In this document: positions 33,075 to 41,343 of the stretch, piece after piece
Numbering within the stretch: position 1 is the stretch's first letter
Layout of the letters: the number at the start of each line of letters is the position of its first letter
Assembly: GCA_036522515.1 (NCBI GenBank)
Contig: DATDFQ010000056.1
Location: 1 to 64,000, forward strand
Source: Bacteroidota bacterium
Lineage (GTDB): Bacteria; Bacteroidota; Ignavibacteria; UBA10030; SZUA-254
Length of the DNA stretch: 64,000 nucleotides
Direction of reading: 5' to 3'
Made by a program: the position numbers and the translations under genes
The notes under the pieces: generated by a model
What the model was told of the DNA's origin: nothing
Seen by the model: only the letters and a program-made list of their open reading frames with translations
The model's database searches: none

Positions 33075-33242
33075 TTACTTTATTCCCCGCTTCCTCTTCT
33101 CGATCAACACCTGCGCATCGACCGGCGCCGCGCAAATCGCGCAGACATAGCGACGGGTGGTTTCATTGAAGTCCGGTTCGCGAACCTGCTTGCAGTTCGG
33201 GCAACGGATCATCAAGGGTTTTTCTTCCTTTGGTTTCGGCAC
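33075..33242 (-). CDS. 55-residue zinc-ribbon microprotein
   Basis: A GTG start at 33242 preceded by AGGAAGGAAATC gives 55 residues with two CxxC pairs, CPNC (residues 14-17) and CAIC (34-37), spaced as in a four-Cys zinc ribbon: MIRCPNCKQVREPDF then RRYVCAICAAPVD. The ends are Lys/Arg-rich (PKPKEEKP; EKRKRGIK). It is divergent from and close to the RlmD-like gene on the other strand. Zinc binding is inferred from the Cys spacing; function unknown. Confidence 0.65.
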   Translation of the reverse strand: MPKPKEEKPLMIRCPNCKQVREPDFNETTRRYVCAICAAPVDAQVLIEKRKRGIK

Positions 33243-33376
33243 GATTTCCTTCCTGTTGTAATCTCAACCCGGTTCCGTTCAGATCCCGTGCGGCGCAGAG
33301 CGCCGCACATATGCGTTCCCCAGCAGAGCGTGGGAACGAGGACAAAGAGGCCAGTGAATATATTTGTATATTAGGT

Positions 33377-34786
33377 ATGATGCAAAAAGGAGACGAAGTA
33401 ACACTCAATATCGACAACCTCTCCGGAGACGGGAAAACTGTGGCCCGCCTCGACGGAATGGTGTATTTTGTCGATAGAGCGGTCCCGGGCGATATTGTCC
33501 GGGCGCGAGTCTGGAAAGTCAAGAAGAACTTTGCGGATGCCCGGGCTGTCGAGGTCCTCACGCCCTCTCCCTTCCGTACGGCGCCGAAATGCAAACACTT
33601 TGGAGTGTGCGGCGGCTGCAAGTGGCAGGATCTTGCCTATGAGGCTCAACTGCGGTTCAAACACAAGCTTGTCGTCGATGCCTTTGAGCGGATCGGCGGG
33701 TTTGTGGATCCCGTTGTTCATCCTGTCCTCGGTTGCGAGGATCCCTATTTTTACCGCAACAAGATGGAGTTCACGTTCTCGAATTACCGGTGGCTGACCG
33801 ACGAAGAGGTCCACCGGAAGGAACCAGCAGAGCCCGCGGTCGCTCTCGGGTTGCACGTGCCCGAGCGGTATGACAAAGTAGTCAACCTCGAAGAATGCTG
33901 GCTCCAATCGGAACTGAGCGCGGCGATCGTGAATACCATCCGTGAAGTTTGCAAGGTCTGGAACCTCTCGGTTTACTCGACCGAAACCCAGGAAGGATAC
34001 ATGCGACACCTCGTGATCCGGGAGGGGAAGAGGACCGGCGACGTGATGGTCAATCTTGTGACGAGCGCCGACTGGCCGGAAGGGATGGCGAAGTTGAGCG
34101 GCCTCCTCTGCAAGCAGTTCCCGCAGATCACCACAATCGTCAATAATATCACGACGCGGAGATCGATGGTCGCCCGTGGTGAGGTGGAGAAGGTCTATCA
34201 TGGTCCGGGTACGATCAACGAGAAGCTGGGAGAGTACTCATTCCGCCTTTCGGCAAATTCCTTTTTTCAGACGAACACGCTCCAGGCGGAACGGCTTTAC
34301 GAAACGGTCCGCACCCTCGCGAATCTCACTTCCAGGGACGTTGTCTACGATCTCTATTGCGGAACAGGCACCATTGCGATTTATCTCTCACAACATGTCG
34401 ACCGGGTTGTCGGGATCGAGCTCGTGGCGAGTTCCATCGCCGATGCCATGCGGAATGCGGAGGTGAATCGTGTGGGAAATTGCTTTTTCCTGCAGGGCGA
34501 CCTGAAGGATCGGTTAACCACGGACCGCGCGTGGATCGGTGAACATCCCCGCCCGACAGTCATCGTCACCGACCCGCCGAGAAGCGGCATGCATCCGAAA
34601 GTCGTGGAGCAGATCGTTAAGAGTTCGCCGGAACGGGTCGTCTACGTGAGCTGTAATCCTTCTACTCAGGCGCGCGATGCGAAATTGCTGGCCGGGTCAG
34701 GGTATGTGCTGAAAGAGATCCAGCCTGTCGACATGTTTCCGCATACCGACCATGTCGAGGCGGTGGGTCTCTTCGTTAAGAAGTGA
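33377..34786 (+). CDS. RlmD/TrmA-family RNA m5U methyltransferase with Fe-S cluster
   Basis: A 469-residue SAM-dependent methyltransferase that makes 5-methyluridine in rRNA (RlmD/RlmCD type) or tRNA. An N-terminal TRAM domain (VTLNIDNLSGDGKTVARLDGMVYFV) is followed by the Fe-S cysteines (CKHFGVCGGC), the SAM-binding VYDLYCGTGTIAIYLS and VVGIELV, DPPRSGMHPK, and the catalytic Cys in YVSCNPSTQARD. ATG 33377 fits because the TRAM domain begins there; the frame upstream is repeat-like. Its 3' end overlaps the convergent ubiE-like gene by 11 bp. Confidence 0.93.
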   Translation: MMQKGDEVTLNIDNLSGDGKTVARLDGMVYFVDRAVPGDIVRARVWKVKKNFADARAVEVLTPSPFRTAPKCKHFGVCGGCKWQDLAYEAQLRFKHKLVVDAFERIGGFVDPVVHPVLGCEDPYFYRNKMEFTFSNYRWLTDEEVHRKEPAEPAVALGLHVPERYDKVVNLEECWLQSELSAAIVNTIREVCKVWNLSVYSTETQEGYMRHLVIREGKRTGDVMVNLVTSADWPEGMAKLSGLLCKQFPQITTIVNNITTRRSMVARGEVEKVYHGPGTINEKLGEYSFRLSANSFFQTNTLQAERLYETVRTLANLTSRDVVYDLYCGTGTIAIYLSQHVDRVVGIELVASSIADAMRNAEVNRVGNCFFLQGDLKDRLTTDRAWIGEHPRPTVIVTDPPRSGMHPKVVEQIVKSSPERVVYVSCNPSTQARDAKLLAGSGYVLKEIQPVDMFPHTDHVEAVGLFVKK

Positions 34787-35507
34787 CTTCCGGCTTTCTT
34801 CCGACGTAAATCGTTGCGCCCCCGAAGGTCAGCGGGTGCGCCGCCGGGGAAGCAAATCCCGCCTTCGCCATTGAGGAAAGAAAATCGCCCCGCTCGGGAA
34901 AATGTCGTATCGACTCCGGGAGGTACCGGTACGCACTCTCGTGCTTTGAAACGATCCTGCCGAACAATGGAATTCCGATCGAGGAGTAGAGGTTGTACAA
35001 GCCTCTCATGACAGCCCCATCGGGTCTCGAAAGCTCGAGAATAACGGAGATTCCTCCGGGAACGAGGACCCTCAGCATTTCCCGCAATCCGGCCTCGCGA
35101 TCGGCGAAGTTCCGGATGCCGAACGCCACAATTGTTCCGTCGAACGACCCTTCGCGAAAAGGAAGCCGAAGAGCGTCGCAGATGACGAGATCCACAATCC
35201 CCCCATCCGCGCGGTTGTTAAGTTTCTGTTCGAACACTCGAAGCATCGCGGGAGCGAAGTCCGTGGCAACGACGCGGGCCGGCCTGATGGCCAGGACCTC
35301 GAGCGAAACATCTCCGCTTCCTGCGGCGATGTCGAGAATCTTCCCACCCTTCTTTTCCGCGAGGAACGAAACGGCCTTCCGCCGCCAGCGAATGTCCAGT
35401 CCGAAGCTCAACATTCGGTTCAGGCGATCGTAGGTTGGCGCGATCGCATCGAACATCTCCTTGATGCGGCGTGGATCCTGCGGATGGCTGTTGGCATTCT
35501 CATTCAT
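34776..35507 (-). CDS. menG: Demethylmenaquinone/ubiquinone C-methyltransferase
   Basis: A 243-residue UbiE/MenG-type methyltransferase that performs the last step of menaquinone (or a ubiquinone) synthesis. Motifs: FDAIAPTYDRLNRMLSFGLDIRWRR at the N-terminus, the SAM site ILDIAAGSGDVSLEVL, FREGSFDGTIVAFGIRNFADREAGLREMLRVLVPGG, and the C-terminal YRYLPESIRHFPE. In a Bacteroidota-like host menaquinone is the likely product. It converges with and overlaps the RNA methyltransferase gene by 11 bp. Confidence 0.93.
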   Translation of the reverse strand: MNENANSHPQDPRRIKEMFDAIAPTYDRLNRMLSFGLDIRWRRKAVSFLAEKKGGKILDIAAGSGDVSLEVLAIRPARVVATDFAPAMLRVFEQKLNNRADGGIVDLVICDALRLPFREGSFDGTIVAFGIRNFADREAGLREMLRVLVPGGISVILELSRPDGAVMRGLYNLYSSIGIPLFGRIVSKHESAYRYLPESIRHFPERGDFLSSMAKAGFASPAAHPLTFGGATIYVGRKPEVTS

Positions 35508-35570
35508 CGGTCGTCAATTTCTCCAAAAATAGGATCAGTTGCAACACTTGTTCGCAGGAAGACGAATAGT

Positions 35571-35673
35571 CGGTAGCCGCAGCCTTCAGGCGGCGTTTGA
35601 CGGCACGCGACCTAAAGGTCGCGCCTACCGAAACCTCTGGCGTCGTCTCTCTTGGTAGCCGCAGCCTTCAGGT
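35571..35673. repeat. Palindromic repeat cluster, block 3
   Basis: GGTAGCCGCAGCCTTCAGG, GCGACCTAAAGGTCGCGCCTACC and a second GGTAGCCGCAGCCTTCAGG, of the same family as the other blocks. A long frame running into the next gene crosses this block, which is why I place that gene's start downstream. Confidence 0.65.
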
Positions 35674-35734
35674 TTTGTCATTGAAATCCATCCGAGCGAA
35701 ACCTCGGACAGAGACGGACGTACACGTTCTAGTG

Positions 35735-37075
35735 ATGCGCCCCGTCGACATGTCTCGATTCTATTCATCGATCTGCACCTCCCTTGGCCGGGGGATTCTC
35801 CTTTGTGCCATCGTGACGCTACCGTCGACAACGGCCCGCGCGCGCCAGCCGGGCTTTTCCGACACCGCCGCTGTCTATTTTGGGGAAATAAGAGCCGCCA
35901 CCGCCCAGAACCGGGATCTGTGGAATCTAGACCTATACGGGCCGATCCTCCTCGTTGAGAGAGAATCGAGGAACGTGTACGCAAATCTTGCCGATTCGGC
36001 CGGGACCCTCAACCCCGAGGGATCCGTCTATACAGGCGTTCTTCCGAAAACGGTGAATATCTCCAACACCTCGCTCCGATGGGGAGGAAGGGAATGGGCG
36101 ATGATCATGCTTCCCTTGCCGGCCGGGAAGAGCGCCCGGCTCAATCTCCTTGCGCACGAGCTCTTTCACCGATCACAATCTGCTCTCGGATTCACAAATC
36201 GGAACCCGGACAACAATCACCTCGATCGGAAGGATGGCCGGGTCTATATTCGTCTCGAGCTCGAGGCGCTGAAACAAGCGCTCCTTGCCGGCTCCGCCGA
36301 TGACCTGCATGAGCATGTGGCGAACGCCCTAGCGTTCAGGCAATTCCGCCGCGCATTATTTCAGGGCGCCGACACCACCGAGAACCAGATGGAGCTGAAC
36401 GAGGGGATGACCGAATTCACCGGCGTTATGCTGAGCGGACGATCCGACCGGGAAGTGCGTGATCATTTCATGAAAAGTATTGGCGACTTCCTCGTGGACC
36501 GCTCCTACGTCCGGGCGTTCGCATATGAAACAATCCCCGTCTATGGCTACCTGCTTGCCAGGACAAACCCAGGCTGGAACAGGGAAATTGGCGGGAATAC
36601 GGATCTTACAGCCTACTTCGAAAAAGCGTTCGGCATCTCGCTGCCGCCGGATTTGAAGAGGACCATGGCCGGAATCGGGGAAAAGTACCATAGTAAGATT
36701 ATCGTCGACGAAGAGACCGAACGGGATACCCGCCTCCAGAAACAGATCGCTGAATACAAGAGCCGCTTTATCGAAAAACAGCATCTCGAAATCCCTTTGC
36801 AGAACATGAACATGTCGTTCGATTACAAGCTGATTGTGCCGCTTGAGGACAAGGGGACAGTCTATCCCACGATCCGGGTCGTGGACAATTGGGGAATCCT
36901 GACCGTGAAAAATGGGGCGCTTATGAGCCCCGGTTGGGACAAGATCACCGTGAGCGTGCCCGCCGAACTGGGTGAGAAATTCTTGAAAGGTGACGGGTGG
37001 ACGCTCGAATTGAAAGAAAATTATGAGGTGGTCAGCGACCGGCAGGGGGGAAACTATGTCCTAAAGAAGAAATGA
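35735..37075 (+). CDS. Putative secreted zinc metallopeptidase (HExxH), unknown family
   Basis: A 446-residue protein with an N-terminal signal peptide (LGRGILLCAIVTLPSTTARA). It contains LLAHELFHRSQ, an HExxH motif with His141, Glu142, His145, and about 80 residues later NEGMTEFTG with Glu223 or Glu227, a spacing suited to a third, gluzincin-type zinc ligand. The C-terminal 130 residues, rich in beta-strand patterns (VYPTIRVVDNWGILTVKNG), look like a separate domain. ATG 35735 or 35750 is likely; longer starts run into the repeat block. I do not recognise the family; proteolytic activity is inferred only from the motif. Confidence 0.7.
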   Translation: MRPVDMSRFYSSICTSLGRGILLCAIVTLPSTTARARQPGFSDTAAVYFGEIRAATAQNRDLWNLDLYGPILLVERESRNVYANLADSAGTLNPEGSVYTGVLPKTVNISNTSLRWGGREWAMIMLPLPAGKSARLNLLAHELFHRSQSALGFTNRNPDNNHLDRKDGRVYIRLELEALKQALLAGSADDLHEHVANALAFRQFRRALFQGADTTENQMELNEGMTEFTGVMLSGRSDREVRDHFMKSIGDFLVDRSYVRAFAYETIPVYGYLLARTNPGWNREIGGNTDLTAYFEKAFGISLPPDLKRTMAGIGEKYHSKIIVDEETERDTRLQKQIAEYKSRFIEKQHLEIPLQNMNMSFDYKLIVPLEDKGTVYPTIRVVDNWGILTVKNGALMSPGWDKITVSVPAELGEKFLKGDGWTLELKENYEVVSDRQGGNYVLKKK

Positions 37076-37134
37076 CCGGCAATTACACACAGAACCACCG
37101 CCCCTAGTTTGGTCGTGCCGCAGTTTCACCTTCT

Positions 37135-37216
37135 CTCGTCATCCCGACATGTTTTAGGTCGGGATCTTTATAAAAGAGTTGAAAGATGCTGACCAGGAGC
37201 ATGTCAGCATGACGAG
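37135..37216. mobile_element. 82-bp MITE-like element, copy 3
   Basis: CTCGTCAT (37135-37142) to ATGACGAG (37209-37216), identical in length and orientation to the copies at 12857 and 29203. It lies about 100 bp before the first DUF5916 gene. Confidence 0.75.
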
Positions 37217-37314
37217 GTGGAGAGACGTTCTGCCAAACCGAGACACCGCCCCCAGTTTGCTTTTCTCCCTCCTTTCTCCTATGTTCGACAAATTCCATCA
37301 ACCCTCTGACCATC

Positions 37315-39798
37315 TTGACGAGATATCCCTTACTGCTCGGCCTGGCATGTCTCGTTCCCATTGGCCTTCTTCAGGCAGAATCACCCACCAAAACGATCGC
37401 AGCGCACCGCGTCGCGTCCGGGCCGAGGGTCGACGGTATTCTGGGTGACGAGCAATGGCGAGGAGTCTCTCCCGACACGTCGTTCGAGCAGTTTGATCCC
37501 GAAGAGGGAGCGGCGCCGACGGAGAGAACCTCTGTCCGGCTTGTCTATGACGATCATGCGCTCTATGCGGGCATCGTTTGCTATGACTCATCTCCGGACG
37601 GCATTGTCGAGCAATTGACGCGGAGGGACCGGACCGGCCAGGCCGACCGGTTTTCCGTGATCATCGATTCCTACCACGACCACACGACCGCGTTCCTCTT
37701 CAGCGGAACGATTTCCGGCGTCCAGACCGACGGCATTCTTTCGGAGGACGGACGCGTCTATGACACGGAATGGGATGCCGTGTGGGAATTCGACGCAAAA
37801 ATAACCAGGGAGGGCTGGTCGGCCGAATTCAGAATCCCCTTCAGCGCGATCCGCTTCGCTCCCCGGGACTCCGGATATGTCTGGGGAATCAATTTTCGCC
37901 GCTACATCGCCCGAAAACGTGAGACGGACGAGTGGGTGATGCTTCCCCGGAAAGAAACCCCGGTGGGTGTTATCTCCTCCGTCTCCAAAATGGGGCACGT
38001 CTACGGAATAGACCACGTTCGCCCTCCGCTTCATCTCGAACTCCTGCCGTACGCCGATATGAAGGAGAGTTTTCTCTCCCAGCCCGATCCGTTTCCTCTC
38101 CGGAAGGAGTTCAAGGCCTCCGCGGGACTCGATCTGAAGTATGGCGTGACGAACAACGTGACGCTCGATCTGGCCCTCAACCCCGATTTCGGCCAGGTGG
38201 AAGTCGACGCGGCTGTCCTCAATCTCACCGTTTTTGAGACCTTCTATCCCGAGAAGCGCCCCTTTTTTTTGGAGGGCTCGCAGATATTCTCCTTCGGCAA
38301 TACGTTCGACAGCCAGTCGATGCGCCTCTTTTATTCGAGAAGGATCGGCAAGAACCCGCTCCCGTCGGAATCGCCCCCGCCCGGATATTACTTTCTGGAA
38401 ACTCCGCCCGTGACGACGATTCTCGGCGCGGCCAAGATAACAGGGAAGACGGATGACGGACTTTCCTTCGGATTGCTCTCGGCCGCGACGGATCGAGAGG
38501 AGGGGGTTGCGGAGGATGCGCTCGGTCACCGGACTTCGCCCTTATTGTTTGAACCGAGGGCGAGTTACGACGTGTTTCGTCTCAAGAAGGATTTCGCCGG
38601 GAACTCGTATGTGGGAATGATGGCGACAGGAGCGTTCAAGGAGGAGAATTCCCCGGTCCTTGCGGGCGGCGTCGACTGGAACCTGCGCGTGGGCGATGCG
38701 GGTTATGCGCTCGACGGTTTTCTCGCGGGCTCCCAGGCGATCTCTCCGCTCGCCTATCCGGTGGTGGACCGGGTCACCGGAGGGTCGGGAAAGGTGGGCC
38801 TCGGAAAAATCCAGGACGAGCACCTCCTCGTTCTTTCCCTGTATGATTTCACGACGAGAAATTTCTGGATCAACGACATCGGCTTTTACAGCCAGCCCCG
38901 CGAGCATGGAGGGATCACTCAGATCACCTATAAGGATGAGCAGCCGGCGGCACCCCTCTTACGGTACTATCTGAACGCCGACGTGCAATACCGTTGGAAC
39001 TGGGACGCGGTCAACACGGTCAGCATCTTTGAGACGGAACCGATTTTTCAGATGAGGAACTTCTGGTCGCTGGATATCGATCTGATCCACGACTTCCCCG
39101 CGTTCGACGACGAGAACCGGGGAATCAATGGAACGTACCATCGTTCCGAGGGAAACAGGATCTCGGTTAAGCTCGATTCCGATGTACGGCAGGTTGTGGT
39201 CGCCACCCTCATCGGGCAGTACCAGCATACGGCCCGGGGTATGAGTTCGGGTTCGGCGATAGCCCAGCTCACCGTTCGTCCGAGCAGCTGGATGGAACTC
39301 GACCCGTCGGTGGCCCTTACGCGAACAAGGAATGAAGAGACCTGGGTGAGGGATGTCTCAACGGGCGGACCGCATCTTCTTCCGCATGGGGAGAATCTCT
39401 TCGCCGACCGTGACATCGATCAGTATGATTTCTCATTGCGGGGAACGATCACCTTCACGCGGAGCATGAGCGTCCAGTTCTTCACACAAGTCCTGCTGGC
39501 AAAAGGGGCATACGAGCATTTCAAGCGGTTGGCGGGACCGGACCAGCTTCCGGACTTTGACTTTTTCAACAGCATCTACTTCCAGGGTTTTAATTTCAAT
39601 GAGAAGGTGTTGAATGCGAACGTCGTCTTCCGTTGGGAGTACCTTCCGGGAAGCACGCTCTATTTTGTCTGGACGCAGGCGCGATTCGGCGAGAATGGGG
39701 TTTTTGAAAGGAATCTTTCGGATAATTTCTCCGACACGTTCCGGCTGCCGATGGATAATGTTCTCCTGCTCAAAATGAACTACTGGTGGAGCCTTTGA
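37315..39798 (+). CDS. DUF5916 outer-membrane protein with CBM9-like N-terminal domain (copy A)
   Basis: An 827-residue exported protein. It starts at TTG 37315, followed by a signal peptide (YPLLLGLACLVPIGLLQA). Residues about 25-200 form a carbohydrate-binding family 9-like domain (PRVDGILGDEQWRGV ... DHALYAGIVCYD ... GWSAEFRIPFSAIRF). The rest is DUF5916: NPDFGQVEVDAAVLNLTVFE, FYPEKRPFFLEGSQIF, and a series of beta-strands ending LLLKMNYWWSL, consistent with an outer-membrane barrel. Function of the family is unknown; glycan handling is only a guess from the CBM9 fold. A paralogue lies at 45308. Confidence 0.88.
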   Translation: MTRYPLLLGLACLVPIGLLQAESPTKTIAAHRVASGPRVDGILGDEQWRGVSPDTSFEQFDPEEGAAPTERTSVRLVYDDHALYAGIVCYDSSPDGIVEQLTRRDRTGQADRFSVIIDSYHDHTTAFLFSGTISGVQTDGILSEDGRVYDTEWDAVWEFDAKITREGWSAEFRIPFSAIRFAPRDSGYVWGINFRRYIARKRETDEWVMLPRKETPVGVISSVSKMGHVYGIDHVRPPLHLELLPYADMKESFLSQPDPFPLRKEFKASAGLDLKYGVTNNVTLDLALNPDFGQVEVDAAVLNLTVFETFYPEKRPFFLEGSQIFSFGNTFDSQSMRLFYSRRIGKNPLPSESPPPGYYFLETPPVTTILGAAKITGKTDDGLSFGLLSAATDREEGVAEDALGHRTSPLLFEPRASYDVFRLKKDFAGNSYVGMMATGAFKEENSPVLAGGVDWNLRVGDAGYALDGFLAGSQAISPLAYPVVDRVTGGSGKVGLGKIQDEHLLVLSLYDFTTRNFWINDIGFYSQPREHGGITQITYKDEQPAAPLLRYYLNADVQYRWNWDAVNTVSIFETEPIFQMRNFWSLDIDLIHDFPAFDDENRGINGTYHRSEGNRISVKLDSDVRQVVVATLIGQYQHTARGMSSGSAIAQLTVRPSSWMELDPSVALTRTRNEETWVRDVSTGGPHLLPHGENLFADRDIDQYDFSLRGTITFTRSMSVQFFTQVLLAKGAYEHFKRLAGPDQLPDFDFFNSIYFQGFNFNEKVLNANVVFRWEYLPGSTLYFVWTQARFGENGVFERNLSDNFSDTFRLPMDNVLLLKMNYWWSL

Positions 39799-39924
39799 TT
39801 TAGGGGCCGAAAACCCCCAAACACAACTCCCTTTGCCGTATTCCGTAAAACCCTCCATGGGCTGTCAACGGAACGGTTGCCTCCCTTGTCTAACCTCCAG
39901 AACATCATACAAAGAGACCTCCGG

Positions 39925-40530
39925 ATGCCCGCCGAAGACGAGCGGCGACTGATTCTCGATGCGCAGAAAGGAAGCCGCGAGGCCTTTCGTCTTCTCGTCG
40001 AGCGCCACATGAAGCAGGCGTACAACATCGCCTATGGAGTCATCGCCGATCACGATGAAGCGGAAGATATTGCCCAGGAATCGTTTGTTCGCGTGCATCG
40101 ATCCATCCGCTCGTTTCGCGGAGATTCGGGATTTGGGACCTGGCTCTACCGGATTGTGATGAACATGTCGATCAATCGACTGCGACAGAAAAAAGTGAGA
40201 GAACGGAGAGAGGTACATCTTGAAAGCGGATTTCATGAACGATCGGGCGCAAATCGCCCCGCGGGAATCATCCTTGGGAACGGCCAACCGGACACCGGGC
40301 TGCCGGGTTCTTCGGAACCGGACTTCCACGCGCATCTCGAGCGTGCCCTTCACAAGCTCCCGACCCTCCAGAGGGCGGTCGTGATCCTGAGGCATATGAA
40401 CGGAATGTCGACGAAACAGGTTGGCGCGATCCTCAATTGCTCCGAGGGAACGGTGAAAACACATCTCCACCGGGGTCTGCGAAAGATGAGAACGATGCTG
40501 GATTTTCTGAAGGTTGAGGGGTTGGAATGA
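39925..40530 (+). CDS. ECF-type RNA polymerase sigma factor
   Basis: About 201 residues from ATG 39925 (the frame also allows TTG 39877). Region 2: AFRLLVERHMKQAYNIAYGVIADHDEAEDIAQESFVRVHRSI and FGTWLYRIVMN; region 4: LPTLQRAVVILRHMNGMSTKQVGAIL then GTVKTHLHRGLRKMR. The linker between the two is about 60 residues, longer than usual. It directs transcription of a stress- or envelope-type regulon, held inactive by the anti-sigma factor encoded next (ATGA overlap). No autoregulated promoter is identified. Confidence 0.92.
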   Translation: MPAEDERRLILDAQKGSREAFRLLVERHMKQAYNIAYGVIADHDEAEDIAQESFVRVHRSIRSFRGDSGFGTWLYRIVMNMSINRLRQKKVRERREVHLESGFHERSGANRPAGIILGNGQPDTGLPGSSEPDFHAHLERALHKLPTLQRAVVILRHMNGMSTKQVGAILNCSEGTVKTHLHRGLRKMRTMLDFLKVEGLE

Positions 40531-41330
40531 GGCACTCGAAGATAAAATTGATGCTCTATGAGTTTGTTCGCTCGGAACTCCCGCAGGAGGAAATGGCCGA
40601 GGTTGAGTCTCATCTTTGCTTCTGCGAACAGTGCGCCCGTGAGGCGGAGGGAATCAGGGAGATTGTGAACCTCACCGCAGCCGCGGGATCCACGCCGAGC
40701 GCCGGGCGATCCCCGGAATATTGGAACAAGTTCGCGTATTCCGTCGAAAGCAGAATCCGGGCAATCGGCTCGCGTGCGAAGCGCCGGCCGGTGACGATTC
40801 TTGACGATCTCGCCGCATTCTTCACGCTCCGGCCTCGCGCCCTCGCGATCGTTGGAAGCAGTCTTGCGCTCGTGGTTCTTGCCGTCCTCGTTTCCCGGAA
40901 CACCCGGCCCCGGCCCGAAAACCCGGAGCAGTCCTCGAACATCGAGGCCGCGCCTGTCCAGCCTGTTCTCGCAGAAAATAAGATCGGCGACTATTTCCGC
41001 AGATCGAAAGTTCTGCTTGTCGGAATCACGCATCTCAAGGCGGACGACGACCAGCCGATCGACCTGAGCAGCGAAAGCAAGGTGTCCCGTGAGTTGCTGG
41101 ACGATGCCCGCTACCTGAGGAACCAGCCGCTCGATCTTCGGTCGGCGAAACTGATCGACGATCTGCAGAAAATCCTGGTGGAGCTCGCGAATATCAAGGA
41201 GCACGAGGCGTTGCCGAACGTCGATATCATCCGGAGCGGGATTCATCGGGAAAACCTGTTGTTCAAGATTAGAATGGCGGAAGCGTCGTGCGATTCGACG
41301 CGGTTCGTACCGGTCCGTGACACCTACTAA
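40527..41330 (+). CDS. Zinc-binding anti-sigma factor, membrane-spanning
   Basis: A 267-residue protein overlapping the sigma gene by four bases. Near the N-terminus HLCFCEQC provides the H-x3-C-x2-C of the zinc anti-sigma domain, after a helix (YEFVRSELPQEEMAEVE). A transmembrane helix follows at about 110-125 (ALAIVGSSLALVVLAVLV), and the remaining 140 residues would be periplasmic. It should bind and silence the ECF factor until an envelope signal arrives. The periplasmic part is helical and matches no domain I know. Confidence 0.87.
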   Translation: MRHSKIKLMLYEFVRSELPQEEMAEVESHLCFCEQCAREAEGIREIVNLTAAAGSTPSAGRSPEYWNKFAYSVESRIRAIGSRAKRRPVTILDDLAAFFTLRPRALAIVGSSLALVVLAVLVSRNTRPRPENPEQSSNIEAAPVQPVLAENKIGDYFRRSKVLLVGITHLKADDDQPIDLSSESKVSRELLDDARYLRNQPLDLRSAKLIDDLQKILVELANIKEHEALPNVDIIRSGIHRENLLFKIRMAEASCDSTRFVPVRDTY

Positions 41331-41343
41331 TGAAAGAAGGACT

